Of a stretch of 64,000 bases of DNA, positions 17,657 to 26,190 are shown piece after piece. The stretch comes from Vibrio ziniensis (GTDB lineage: Bacteria; Pseudomonadota; Gammaproteobacteria; Enterobacterales; Vibrionaceae). Every line of letters begins with the position of its first letter. Within the stretch, counting starts at the first letter, position 1. A program made the position numbers and the translations under genes. Under the pieces are notes generated by a model. It saw only the letters and a program-made list of their open reading frames with translations, was not told the origin of the DNA and searched no databases. The DNA lies in the NCBI RefSeq assembly GCF_011064285.1, contig NZ_CP049332.1, positions 1,240,001 through 1,304,000 on the forward strand, given 5' to 3'.

Positions 17657-19006
17657 TTATTCTTGTTTATCTTTATACAGATTTTCATCTGCACGACGAA
17701 TAACGGATTCTACTGGCTCATTTTCCATCATTTCTGCAACACCAACGGATACACCTACACTTAATGCGTATGGCGAAAATGTGGTTCCGCCCACAGACTC
17801 TTTTAGTCGATACGCAAGCCTTAAAGCGTTATCTCGTTTGCAACCCGGAAGCACCGCAAGAAACTCATCACCGCCAGAGCGAATCAAATAGTCTGTATCA
17901 CGAAACACTTCTTTCATTGCATTTGCAATTTGCTTGATGGCTTCATCGCCCACATGGTGACCATAGGTATCATTAATGGTCTTTAACTTGTTACCATCGA
18001 TAGCCAGTATGCTTGCACCCTTTTCTTTTATAGCACTTTTGAAATCATCACTTTCTAGGGCGTTGCGGTTTAGAAGACCTGTCATCTGATCTTGTACAAT
18101 GCTGCTTTCAGCTTCACTGAGTTTAATTTTATTCAGATCTAGCTCTTTGAATCGGAACAAAATGAATCCGCTCGCTATCCAAATAACAAAAAAGAAAACC
18201 AACGTCTTATAAATAATTGATAGTACTGGAATTTTGTACACATATACTGTCGAGTTGTCAGCAACATAGTCGATGTTGTACGCAAACTTACCGTCCATCG
18301 AACTTTTTCCATAAATAACTTCGTAGAAGGTCACCCCACTGATCACTTTCTTCTCAACATGTACATCAGCAACACCATCAAAGCGCGACATGAACATATC
18401 GATGTTCACATCACCGACAATAATATTCTGGAAATAGATTGGGCTTGATACGGTAATAAAGACTTCACCAGCCTCATTTTTATATGGGTCTGAAATCAAG
18501 ATTCGGTCAGACAGTCTTCTTTCCGGAGCTTCAAGCGCACAGTTGCGACGACCTAAACATTGCTCAATCTCGATATTGGCATCTTTCTTATCAACCGATG
18601 TCAACGAGCTGGTGTATGAACGGTAATACATGACATCTTGTTGAGGCAGGATAGTCGGCATCTCTTTCACTAACTGATGAAACTCATTTTCAATCGCAAT
18701 ATCGATGTTAGTGAGTTCATTGATGTCATTGAAGCGATAGAAACCGCTGTCTTGGTTTTCCAGTAGATCTTTGTTCCCTCCTTCAATGGCGTCGTACTTA
18801 CTCACTTCACTTTCAAGAATTTTGCTGGTAAAGAAGAGTATTTGGTTGTACTGCGCCATTGTTTTTGAGAATTTTTCAAACTCCAATTCGCGTGCATTAA
18901 TATGGGAATCAACGTAAAAAACCATAGATATAACGTAAAGAATTAAGCTGACCATAAAACTAGTCAGCACAATTTCCTTGATATTTTTTCTCGTTTTCAT
19001 CGGCAT
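17657..19006 (-). CDS. Membrane diguanylate cyclase with periplasmic sensor domain
   Basis: A 449-residue inner-membrane protein making c-di-GMP from two GTP. Membrane segments at about residues 10-30 and 270-288 flank a periplasmic dCache-like sensor with a Cys pair (CLGRRNC). The cytoplasmic GGDEF domain keeps the signature RSGGDEFLAVLPG, the upstream INDTYGHHVGD motif and an RxxD inhibitory site (RDTD, five residues before GGDEF), so it should be active and product-inhibited. It lies inside the signalling operon, so the module contains a cyclase and a phosphodiesterase side by side. Confidence 0.92.
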   Translation of the reverse strand: MPMKTRKNIKEIVLTSFMVSLILYVISMVFYVDSHINARELEFEKFSKTMAQYNQILFFTSKILESEVSKYDAIEGGNKDLLENQDSGFYRFNDINELTNIDIAIENEFHQLVKEMPTILPQQDVMYYRSYTSSLTSVDKKDANIEIEQCLGRRNCALEAPERRLSDRILISDPYKNEAGEVFITVSSPIYFQNIIVGDVNIDMFMSRFDGVADVHVEKKVISGVTFYEVIYGKSSMDGKFAYNIDYVADNSTVYVYKIPVLSIIYKTLVFFFVIWIASGFILFRFKELDLNKIKLSEAESSIVQDQMTGLLNRNALESDDFKSAIKEKGASILAIDGNKLKTINDTYGHHVGDEAIKQIANAMKEVFRDTDYLIRSGGDEFLAVLPGCKRDNALRLAYRLKESVGGTTFSPYALSVGVSVGVAEMMENEPVESVIRRADENLYKDKQE

Positions 19007-19022
19007 ATTTTGTGTTTTAGAG

Positions 19023-19631
19023 TTAGATAATGTTCTTGTTGATGCTCATCAGTTCAACAATCGACTTCACATTATACTTCTCAAGAATACGAGATTTGTA
19101 CGTACTGATTGTTTTTGGGCTGAGAGAGAGAATGCTTGCGATCTCTTTATTACATTTACCATCAACTAGGTATGTAAATACAACAAGTTCTTGTTTAGAC
19201 AACTGAACATCATTCGAGCCACTGTCTTTCATTAGCTTGTAAAAACTATAGCCGTTTAATATGCATTCAACCGCATCATTTAAAATATTTAAGTCTTCTG
19301 ACTTACAAACGTAACCGTCAGCGCCTAGTTTATACGCCGTTTCAGAGTACAGACGACTATCATTTGCTGAAATAAACAGAGATTTACCCGTAAATCCGTG
19401 AGATTTGATACGGCGAAGTAATTCAAAACCATCCGATTTCACTAGGTTCACATCTAGGATCAAGAAATCGATTTGTTCTTTTTGAATTAGTTTCTGTGCT
19501 TTAATTGGATCTTGTTCAACAATGATCGTTTCGAATCGTCCGCCTTTATCCAATAGTTGTTTAATTGCAGCACAAACTAGTGGGTGATCGTCGACAACAA
19601 GACAAGTTAAAGAAGTATTTGTTTGAATCAT
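19023..19631 (-). CDS. LuxR-family (REC-HTH) response regulator
   Basis: A 202-residue NarL/LuxR-type regulator with a complete receiver: acidic pair VVDDHP, phospho-Asp in LILDVNLVKSDG, Ser in FISAND and Lys in VCKSED. The C-terminal HTH is intact (LSKQELVVFTYLVDGKCNKE and SPKTISTYKSRILEKYNVKS). It is 14 bases after the REC-EAL gene and 16 before the GGDEF gene. The V. cholerae VieA protein joins REC, EAL and a LuxR-type HTH in one chain; here the EAL protein has no HTH and this separate gene follows it, so the two together may do the same job. Confidence 0.92.
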   Translation of the reverse strand: MIQTNTSLTCLVVDDHPLVCAAIKQLLDKGGRFETIIVEQDPIKAQKLIQKEQIDFLILDVNLVKSDGFELLRRIKSHGFTGKSLFISANDSRLYSETAYKLGADGYVCKSEDLNILNDAVECILNGYSFYKLMKDSGSNDVQLSKQELVVFTYLVDGKCNKEIASILSLSPKTISTYKSRILEKYNVKSIVELMSINKNII

Positions 19632-19645
19632 TACAGTTAGCCTCG

Positions 19646-20803
19646 TTAAGCCATTAATTTATATTCAATTGGTTGGGGTCTTCCGGTGAAATAACCTTGG
19701 CAAAGATCTATCCCCATACTCTGTAAATGCGTCCACGTTTCATTGTCTTCGACTCCTTCAGCCACAAGACGCATATCTAGCTGCTTCGCCATCGAAACAA
19801 CTAGTGAAAGAATCGCGCTTTTCCGTTTATCGCGATGACAAGACGTAATAAGCGCCCTGTCGATTTTCATTTCAGTAAAAGGCAAATCCGCTAGTTTAAT
19901 TAGCGAAGAATATCCCGCACCGAAATCATCAATAGCTAGCTCGACATCGTTAAGACGCAAGCGAGCGAAATTTTCAAACATGGTTGGATTGTGTTTGTAC
20001 ACTTCCATTTCCGTCATTTCGATGATCAAGTTTGCTGGTTCAAAGTTGTAGCGTTCACAATACTCCAAAACTTGGAATGCAAAGTTTGAATCATCAAAAT
20101 TGGCCAAAGCCGCATTGACCGAAATAGAACCTGTGAGCGGTCCACTACGGTAGTCTTCAAGGGCTTGTTCCAATACATAGAAGAACAAACGTACATGCCA
20201 TTGTTCTTTATCGATAATAGGTAAAAAAGCCGATGGATTGAGATACCCATATTGAGGGTGATCCCAACGAATAAGCACTTCATTTCCACTCTGTGTCTCA
20301 TTAGTAAATCGACACTGTGGCTGATAGAAGTTCACTAATCGCTTGGAATTAAATGCCACATCCAAATCTGAACGTAAGAACTCAATAACTTTGTTACTGA
20401 CCTTAGGTTTTGGATTCGCTATCGTCACTGCGTTAAGTACCGATGCTAAGTCCGTATTCGAGATAGGCTTCGTCTGTGACGAAATCACGCCTAGCCCAAG
20501 CTGACGACACATCATTTCCGCCAATGCGATAATGCTCTTATCATGGCCACTTAATAAACACAGTTTGCCTTCGTATCCCAGTTGATTAAGTGCGTTTAAA
20601 AACGTCAACCCATCTTCTTCTGGCATAGAGAGATCACAGAACACAAGGTCAAAGTCTTGCTGTTCGCAAATCTCCAACCCATTCTTGCTGCTTTGTGCAA
20701 CACGGACTTCGGTAATACCGAATGTCTGAAGTTGAATCTTCAACGTAATACACTGGATTGGGTCGTCATCCACAATCAGCACGCTATGAATTCTATGCGG
20801 CAT
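19646..20803 (-). CDS. Response regulator with EAL phosphodiesterase domain (VieA-like)
   Basis: A 385-residue protein expected to hydrolyse c-di-GMP when phosphorylated. The receiver (residues 5-125) has VDDDP, phospho-Asp in VFCDLSMPEEDG and Lys in TKPIS. The EAL domain (about 130-385) keeps its catalytic residues: Glu in EVLIRW (EVL in place of EAL), Asn in SVNAAL, EMTE, IDDFGAGYSSL, KIDR, AEGVE and CQGYFTGRP. Unlike V. cholerae VieA, the chain ends right after EAL with no DNA-binding domain. Its start overlaps the end of the kinase gene by 11 bases, so the two are translationally coupled, which points to the kinase as its partner. Confidence 0.92.
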   Translation of the reverse strand: MPHRIHSVLIVDDDPIQCITLKIQLQTFGITEVRVAQSSKNGLEICEQQDFDLVFCDLSMPEEDGLTFLNALNQLGYEGKLCLLSGHDKSIIALAEMMCRQLGLGVISSQTKPISNTDLASVLNAVTIANPKPKVSNKVIEFLRSDLDVAFNSKRLVNFYQPQCRFTNETQSGNEVLIRWDHPQYGYLNPSAFLPIIDKEQWHVRLFFYVLEQALEDYRSGPLTGSISVNAALANFDDSNFAFQVLEYCERYNFEPANLIIEMTEMEVYKHNPTMFENFARLRLNDVELAIDDFGAGYSSLIKLADLPFTEMKIDRALITSCHRDKRKSAILSLVVSMAKQLDMRLVAEGVEDNETWTHLQSMGIDLCQGYFTGRPQPIEYKLMA

Positions 20804-23800
20804 TCGTTTCTATCCACGCTTTTGTCTGGTCGATACTGATAGAGATATCCGCTATCAACTTTTCGAATAAATGTTCAATGTTCCCATCAAGATTTTGCAT
20901 GCCGTTTTCAAGGTCTAATGCACGTTGATGGACATTCGTTTCACCGACCGTACCCGCACCACCTTTTATACGGTGAGCAATCTCTTTAACTGCCTTACGG
21001 TCATCTTTGCTGTCTATCAGTAACGCCAAATCTTTTTCCATCGTATCGACATACACTTGAGACAAAATTTGCGCATCAGCAGCATCGTATTTCTCAAGCC
21101 ACATTTCGCTCTCCGGCTCTGCGCTAGAGAGATATTGGGCAAGCAGCTTATACATACGATTAATGCCATAAGGCTTGTACAACATGCTGTCGAAGCCAGA
21201 GTCCAACGCTTTCTCATTGGCTACTCGTGAATCTTCGGCAGTACAGCCAATCAGTGTTATATGGCTAAGTTCCGGTTGCATGCGCACACGATTCACCAAT
21301 TCATATCCGTCCATCACTGGCATGTGACAATCCGTGATCAGAAGGTCGTACTCCATAGGTTTTGCTTGCAGCAGTTCCAATGCGATCAATCCGTTATCGA
21401 CGATATCCATTTCGACACCGAGCTCAGCTAACTGCTGTTTAAACACCAACTGGTTAATTGGGTTGTCTTCTGCCACTAACACTTTACCGTTCAACGCAGC
21501 GCGCATATCTTCTTCATCTGATACGGTCATTTTTTCATTACCTACTACTGCATCGAATAACAAATCAGGAAAGAAAGGTGTTGAGTTAACGTATACACAA
21601 CGACCATTTCGGCTTCTGAATACATCGAGGTCTTTTTTAATGACGATGTTGTGTTGGTACGCGCATGTACTGTCGTCAAAGTTACCTTCGTCATAAATAT
21701 CGATGTTGGTAAGTGAGCAGCTGTTGTTGCTGTTACTTGTCCAGAAATTAATCCAGCTTTTGATTAAGGGATCTGTGCCGTGGTATGTCGCGCACACTAC
21801 CTTATGAGAACTCTCATACGTTCGAACCAACTCATGCGGAATAGTGAACGAGACTGTCGTACCTAGGTTAGGTTCACTGTCAATGCTGATTTTTCCGCCC
21901 ATAACAGTGATCAAGTTATGTACGATAGCTAAACCTAAGCCTGTTCCTCCAAATCGACGAGCAATCGTACTATCAGCTTGGAAGAACGGGTTAAATACAC
22001 CCTTAATGACATCTTTGCTCATACCGACGCCAGTATCGGTCACCGATACGTAAACTTGTTTTTCATCCAGCGCAATATCAACCGTGATTTTGCCTACGTC
22101 AGTAAACTTGATAGCGTTAGATAACAAGTTATTGATGATTTGGCTGAAACGTAAAGCATCAATCTTGACCACTTTTACAGGTGTTGGTTGCCAGTTGACT
22201 TCGAACTGCAGCTCTTTTTTCTGAGCTGAAGCACAGTGAACTCGCAGTAATTCACCCGCTTCACGCAACAAGTGACATTCACCGAGATCCAGTTCTAGCT
22301 GCTGTGCTTCAAGTTTTGAGAAATCCAGAATGTCATTCACTAATAGATGCAGATGGCGCGTAGAAGTAATGATGTTGTTGATCATCATCAGCGTATCTTC
22401 GTCATCAGTACGAATTTTCAGCATTTCAAGCAGGCCAGCCATACCCGCAATTGGAGTACGAAGCTCATGGCTCATACTTGCCAAGAAACGTTCACGAGCT
22501 TGCACGGCTTGCTGCGCAGTTTCGTTAGCTGCGCGCAGAGCACGTTCTTGCTCTTTTTGCTCCGACACATCGTTCACTACTGTCAATACAAACTCATCAG
22601 CACTGCTTGGCCCACTAATACGGGTTCTGAAATAGTCGATGGTCTGCAAACCAGCGCTACAAGTCTGAACGTCTACGTCACGCTGAATCGTTTCTCCAAG
22701 GTCAAGAACGCGTGAGAGCTCCTCGCCATTCTCGATTACCATATGGTCTGGACGAACTTTTTGAGCAAGGGTACAACTTTTACATTTACCGCTTTCAACA
22801 CCGCAACAGTTGCTCAATAGCAGCTTGTGGTTAGCATCGTGAATAAAAATCTGGTTCGGCAGACCATTGATAATGTTCTGTAAGAAACGCAGATCATTTT
22901 GAGTTCTTTGCGCTTCTTTCTCATTGAGGGATACCTTCAACTGAAAGTTTTTCTTCCAGAGATAGAATATGAACACAAGCAAAATGATAATGCCCGCGAG
23001 GATAGATAAACCTACCATTACGAAACTTTTGTCATAGCCATACACAATATTAAATTGCGTATAACCATTCTGCAGACGATGGACTTCTTTAGGGTTTATC
23101 GTCGATGCAACGCCATCGATCAAATCACTAATGTGACGATCATCCTCTCTAACGGTAATCGCGACATCAATTTCTTTGTAAGAGTGACGCTTAATCTGCA
23201 ACTTATCGTCATCATCATTAGCGACAAGATAATCGAGAATATCCTCTCGCACATACGCCTGACGTAGTTTGCCGTTTTTTAAATCTTCTATTAGCTGTTT
23301 TATGCTCATGTAAGTGATTGAGCTTTCGCCAAATAGACGATTCTTTATGCTTTGATAGGGGCCTGTATCGTCAAACAATACGCCTTCTTTTGCATTTCTG
23401 TTGTACGCAATCCCCTTATAACTCACGGCGAAATATTTCACGGAAGCCAGAGGATTAGACACCGCAGTCCAATCAAGATCGTGTGAATCCATAAGTACGG
23501 CTGGCACAAAATCGATAGATTTCTTCTCTAGCTGCCCTAAAGGTGTTTCACCGTCTTTTAAAGGAATGTATTGGAATCGAATAGAAGTACGCGTTTCGAT
23601 TAACTTAAGTAAGTCCGGAAGAAAACCCGCCACTTCGCCACTGGTGTCACGATAAAACAGAGGATAAGAGTCATCCCATACGGTATAACGAATCTCAGGG
23701 TTACCCGCATTCGCTGCAGCGGCACGTGCCTCATCAATTTTGTGGTACAGATTATCCGAATGAATACCTGATATTTTCGCTTCTTGGTTCAGAATCAGAT

Positions 23801-24473
23801 TGATGTTTTGTAGCAGTAACTGACTATTTTTTTGTGCGACAATGCGAATGTTCTCAGTGCCAAACCAGTCTGGAATTTCAATGCGACCAACCGTTTGAGT
23901 CGACGAGTTAACACAAGCCAACAGAGAAACATAGTTATCTAAAACCGCATCGGCTAAGCCAGAATTCACTTGATTTATAGCATCAGCAAAGCTTTGTGCT
24001 TCATAAATATTAGGCAGTCCGCGCAATACTAATTTTTTGCAATAAATAGAGTCTTTAACACACACCCATTTCATTGAATTAGGTGAGACATGCATTAAGT
24101 TCTTATTTCTATACCAAATGGCAATTGAGCTTTTATATAAAGAAGAACTATAGATATAGTTGGAATCGCTATTATCAGAAACGCCAACCGCCAAATCGAC
24201 ATCATTATTATCTATAGCTTTGTGCAAAGAAGAAATTGTCGGATAAACATCATACTCAACTTCCACATTTAATTTTTTCGCCAAACTATCCACATAGTCT
24301 GTTTCGATATCGTAAGTTGGGTCATGATATACGTGATTATCAAGCGTACGCGAAAGCAATGCCACTTTAATTTTAGTCGGCATTGTATTCGTTCTGTCAC
24401 TTGGTGCTGACAACGCGTAGGTATTAACAAACAAGCTTATTGCAGCAATAAATAATAGGAATAAACGACTCAC
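20793..24473 (-). CDS. BvgS/VieS-like hybrid sensor histidine kinase
   Basis: A 1226-residue inner-membrane phosphorelay kinase with GTG start. Order: signal peptide (1-23), two periplasmic SBP_bac_3 Venus-flytrap domains (about 34-235 and 260-470), membrane helix (483-504), PAS-like domain (about 525-640) with a Cys cluster (C556, C557, C564, C567 and C605), HisKA with His669 (SMSHELRTP), HATPase with LLSNAIKF, DTGVGM and GGTGLGLAI, a receiver with Asp1048 (LLITDCHMPVMDG), and HPT with His1167 (IAHRIKGGAG). All relay residues are present, so it is likely active. It heads a six-gene operon and its 3' end overlaps the EAL regulator gene. The flytrap domains suggest a small ligand such as an amino acid or organic acid. 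Confidence 0.93.
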   Translation of the reverse strand: MSRLFLLFIAAISLFVNTYALSAPSDRTNTMPTKIKVALLSRTLDNHVYHDPTYDIETDYVDSLAKKLNVEVEYDVYPTISSLHKAIDNNDVDLAVGVSDNSDSNYIYSSSLYKSSIAIWYRNKNLMHVSPNSMKWVCVKDSIYCKKLVLRGLPNIYEAQSFADAINQVNSGLADAVLDNYVSLLACVNSSTQTVGRIEIPDWFGTENIRIVAQKNSQLLLQNINLILNQEAKISGIHSDNLYHKIDEARAAAANAGNPEIRYTVWDDSYPLFYRDTSGEVAGFLPDLLKLIETRTSIRFQYIPLKDGETPLGQLEKKSIDFVPAVLMDSHDLDWTAVSNPLASVKYFAVSYKGIAYNRNAKEGVLFDDTGPYQSIKNRLFGESSITYMSIKQLIEDLKNGKLRQAYVREDILDYLVANDDDDKLQIKRHSYKEIDVAITVREDDRHISDLIDGVASTINPKEVHRLQNGYTQFNIVYGYDKSFVMVGLSILAGIIILLVFIFYLWKKNFQLKVSLNEKEAQRTQNDLRFLQNIINGLPNQIFIHDANHKLLLSNCCGVESGKCKSCTLAQKVRPDHMVIENGEELSRVLDLGETIQRDVDVQTCSAGLQTIDYFRTRISGPSSADEFVLTVVNDVSEQKEQERALRAANETAQQAVQARERFLASMSHELRTPIAGMAGLLEMLKIRTDDEDTLMMINNIITSTRHLHLLVNDILDFSKLEAQQLELDLGECHLLREAGELLRVHCASAQKKELQFEVNWQPTPVKVVKIDALRFSQIINNLLSNAIKFTDVGKITVDIALDEKQVYVSVTDTGVGMSKDVIKGVFNPFFQADSTIARRFGGTGLGLAIVHNLITVMGGKISIDSEPNLGTTVSFTIPHELVRTYESSHKVVCATYHGTDPLIKSWINFWTSNSNNSCSLTNIDIYDEGNFDDSTCAYQHNIVIKKDLDVFRSRNGRCVYVNSTPFFPDLLFDAVVGNEKMTVSDEEDMRAALNGKVLVAEDNPINQLVFKQQLAELGVEMDIVDNGLIALELLQAKPMEYDLLITDCHMPVMDGYELVNRVRMQPELSHITLIGCTAEDSRVANEKALDSGFDSMLYKPYGINRMYKLLAQYLSSAEPESEMWLEKYDAADAQILSQVYVDTMEKDLALLIDSKDDRKAVKEIAHRIKGGAGTVGETNVHQRALDLENGMQNLDGNIEHLFEKLIADISISIDQTKAWIETNAA

Positions 24474-24811
24474 AATTTACTCATACATATCAAAAATAGG
24501 ATGTAAGAATAAAAAATATGGGACTAATGTCAAATAGAGAGCAGAGGTAAAAATATTTTATCTTATTGAAATTTATAAATATTTCATGTTTTTGTAAGCG
24601 CAGTCTGACAATATTATCAGATGTAATCCGCCAGTTTAGGCTGTAATTTATGGCTAGTATGAGTAAATATTCTTATAGATGATTACAACAAGGTAGGAAT
24701 AATGCGTTAATTTAACCTAAGCCTCCTTTTTATTATTCCGAACAAATAACACACACTTTCATTCGGAATTTAAGCAATATCAAGGAGGCCAATATTAATC
24801 AGTTATGCAAC
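24474..24811. other. Intergenic region upstream of the kinase gene
   Basis: A 338-base AT-rich stretch holding the promoter side of the kinase operon and the 3' end of the GST gene. Seen: an inverted repeat ATTCCGAA (24735-24742) with TTCGGAAT (24762-24769), and GCCTCC near 24721 with GGAGGC near 24784. Either could end GST transcription, but no U-run follows in the right direction. No gene or RNA was recognised. Confidence 0.5.
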
Positions 24812-25423
24812 TTATTGAAAAGCTGGGCGTTGAGATAAATCCTTGAACCAACGAGCAATATTTGGATACTGACTTAACACTTCAATTTGCAGTGCTTTTT
24901 CCGCAAATCCTACAAATATGAACGCAGTGATATCAGCAATCGTTAGTGCCTCAGTCACAATGTAAGGTTTGCCCGTTAATTGCTGTTCCAATTGTGGTAA
25001 AAAGCTTTCAACACGACGCTTACTTTCAATACCCCACTCTTCTACGCAAGTCTCACGATCTTTATACACGCCAGAAATATTACGGAATGCTTGGAAACCC
25101 GCGAACAAACCTTGGAATTCAACCACGCGGTTCCACATCTCAACTTGAGCTGTTTCTAAATGTGTTTCACCGAAAAGATTTTTTCTGTTTGGTGTTGCTT
25201 CATGGAAGTAGCGGCAGATAGCAACACTTTCACAGATAGTGACACCACAATCTAGCTCAAGCATAGGAACTTTGCCGTTTACGCTTTTTTGTTTGAATTC
25301 GTCTGTTAAGTTTTCACCTTCACGAACGTTGACTTGAACGCGTTCAACATCAACACCTAACTCCTTGAGGAAAATAGAAACTCGGCGAGAACTTGGGGTT
25401 GGGGCAAATTCGTATAATTTCAT
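24812..25423 (-). CDS. Glutathione S-transferase family protein
   Basis: A 203-residue cytosolic GST. The thioredoxin-like N-terminal domain has PTPSSRRVSIFLKELGV and the glutathione gamma-glutamyl site (NGKVPMLELD then TICESVAICRYF), followed by the all-helical C-terminal domain with ADITAFIFVGFA. The substrate is unknown; such proteins usually conjugate or reduce electrophiles. A TetR regulator is divergently encoded 107 bases away with paired inverted repeats between, so local repression relieved by a xenobiotic is likely. Confidence 0.92.
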   Translation of the reverse strand: MKLYEFAPTPSSRRVSIFLKELGVDVERVQVNVREGENLTDEFKQKSVNGKVPMLELDCGVTICESVAICRYFHEATPNRKNLFGETHLETAQVEMWNRVVEFQGLFAGFQAFRNISGVYKDRETCVEEWGIESKRRVESFLPQLEQQLTGKPYIVTEALTIADITAFIFVGFAEKALQIEVLSQYPNIARWFKDLSQRPAFQ

Positions 25424-25449
25424 TGTTGTTCCTTTTATTTTGGCTTTAT

Positions 25450-25491
25450 CTAACCGAACGTTTAGGTTAGACTTTATGCGTTTTCTAAACG
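25450..25491. promoter_or_regulatory. Candidate TetR operator between gst and tetR
   Basis: CTAACC (25450-25455) and GGTTAG (25465-25470) form an inverted repeat around GAACGTTTA. A second perfect repeat, CGTTT-TCT-AAACG, lies at 25479-25491. The half-site CGTTTAG (25459-25465) recurs inverted as CTAAACG (25485-25491). Position between divergent genes fits an operator of the adjacent TetR protein. Confidence 0.5.
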
Positions 25492-25530
25492 ATCAGTCAA
25501 GAATTAATTATTGCAAATGAGACTAGCGAT

Positions 25531-26106
25531 ATGGCGAGAAAAAGTAACTTTGATAGAGATGAAAAGCTTGTTCAAGCAATGAAGCTATTCTGGCAGAAAG
25601 GCTACGGAAATACTGCGATCTCTGACCTGATCGATACACTGCAAATCAATCGTTTCAGCCTTTACAACGCTTTTGGAGACAAACAAAACCTCTACTACGA
25701 AGCTTTGGAAAAATACCTCACAAAAGTCTCTTTTCCCGCCCTATCATCACTGGAAAATGAACATGCTTCCCTTGAAGAACTTGAACAGTTTCTAAAGCAA
25801 TTTGCCGAGCTGCAAAGACTGAACAACTGTGGCTGCTTTATGCAAAACGCGCTCGTGGAGCATGCTGGCACCGATGACACCGTATTACAGAAAGGTCATT
25901 TCCTGTTTGATCATTTGATTAGCATCATTTCAAATGCCATTGCTCGTGCGCAACGCCAGAATAAGCTGCGTGCAAGTCACGACTCACATGCTTTGGCGCA
26001 ACTGATCCTCACACAAATGCAAGGCATGCGCGTGCTTGGAAAAGCTAAGCGTATTGAAGATTTGGATTCAGCTTTAACTACCTTACTTCTGTTGATTAAA
26101 AGCTAA
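25531..26106 (+). CDS. TetR/AcrR-family transcriptional regulator
   Basis: A 191-residue repressor. The N-terminal HTH is clear (LVQAMKLFWQKGYGNTAISD then LQINRFSLYNAFGDKQNLYY), followed by a helical ligand domain with a CGCF motif (NNCGCFMQNALVEH) typical of the group that includes the nemR/acuR-like regulators, where cysteines can sense electrophiles. Divergent from the GST gene, which it probably controls. Its 3' end runs into a degenerate 21-base tandem repeat. Confidence 0.9.
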   Translation: MARKSNFDRDEKLVQAMKLFWQKGYGNTAISDLIDTLQINRFSLYNAFGDKQNLYYEALEKYLTKVSFPALSSLENEHASLEELEQFLKQFAELQRLNNCGCFMQNALVEHAGTDDTVLQKGHFLFDHLISIISNAIARAQRQNKLRASHDSHALAQLILTQMQGMRVLGKAKRIEDLDSALTTLLLLIKS

Positions 26107-26190
26107 GCTTTGCTGATTAAAACCTAATCTTTGTCGGTTAAGATCTAAAACTGCTGATTAAAGTTAAATAAAAAGCGGATTAAAGCCTAT
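26091..26190 (+). repeat. Degenerate 21-base tandem repeat
   Basis: Units begin at 26091, 26112, 26133, 26153 and 26175, each starting with a variant of GCTGATTAAA and followed by a variant of RCCTAATCTTT. Lengths are 20-22 bases. The first unit covers the last codons and stop of the tetR gene, and the last ends at the stop of the convergent yejF gene. No terminator is seen between these convergent genes. Confidence 0.7.

Noticed and set aside
22347..22715. 122-codon plus-strand frame antisense to the kinase HisKA region
   Set aside because: No start signal and no recognisable domain; follows from the codon pattern of the true gene.
21334..23267. Several open frames on the plus strand opposite the hybrid kinase
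   Set aside because: All are antisense shadows of a well-supported gene, without ribosome-binding sites or protein-like features.
24735..24769. Inverted repeat ATTCCGAA/TTCGGAAT as a terminator
   Set aside because: Long loop and no U-run in the direction of the GST gene; kept only as a note in the intergenic entry.
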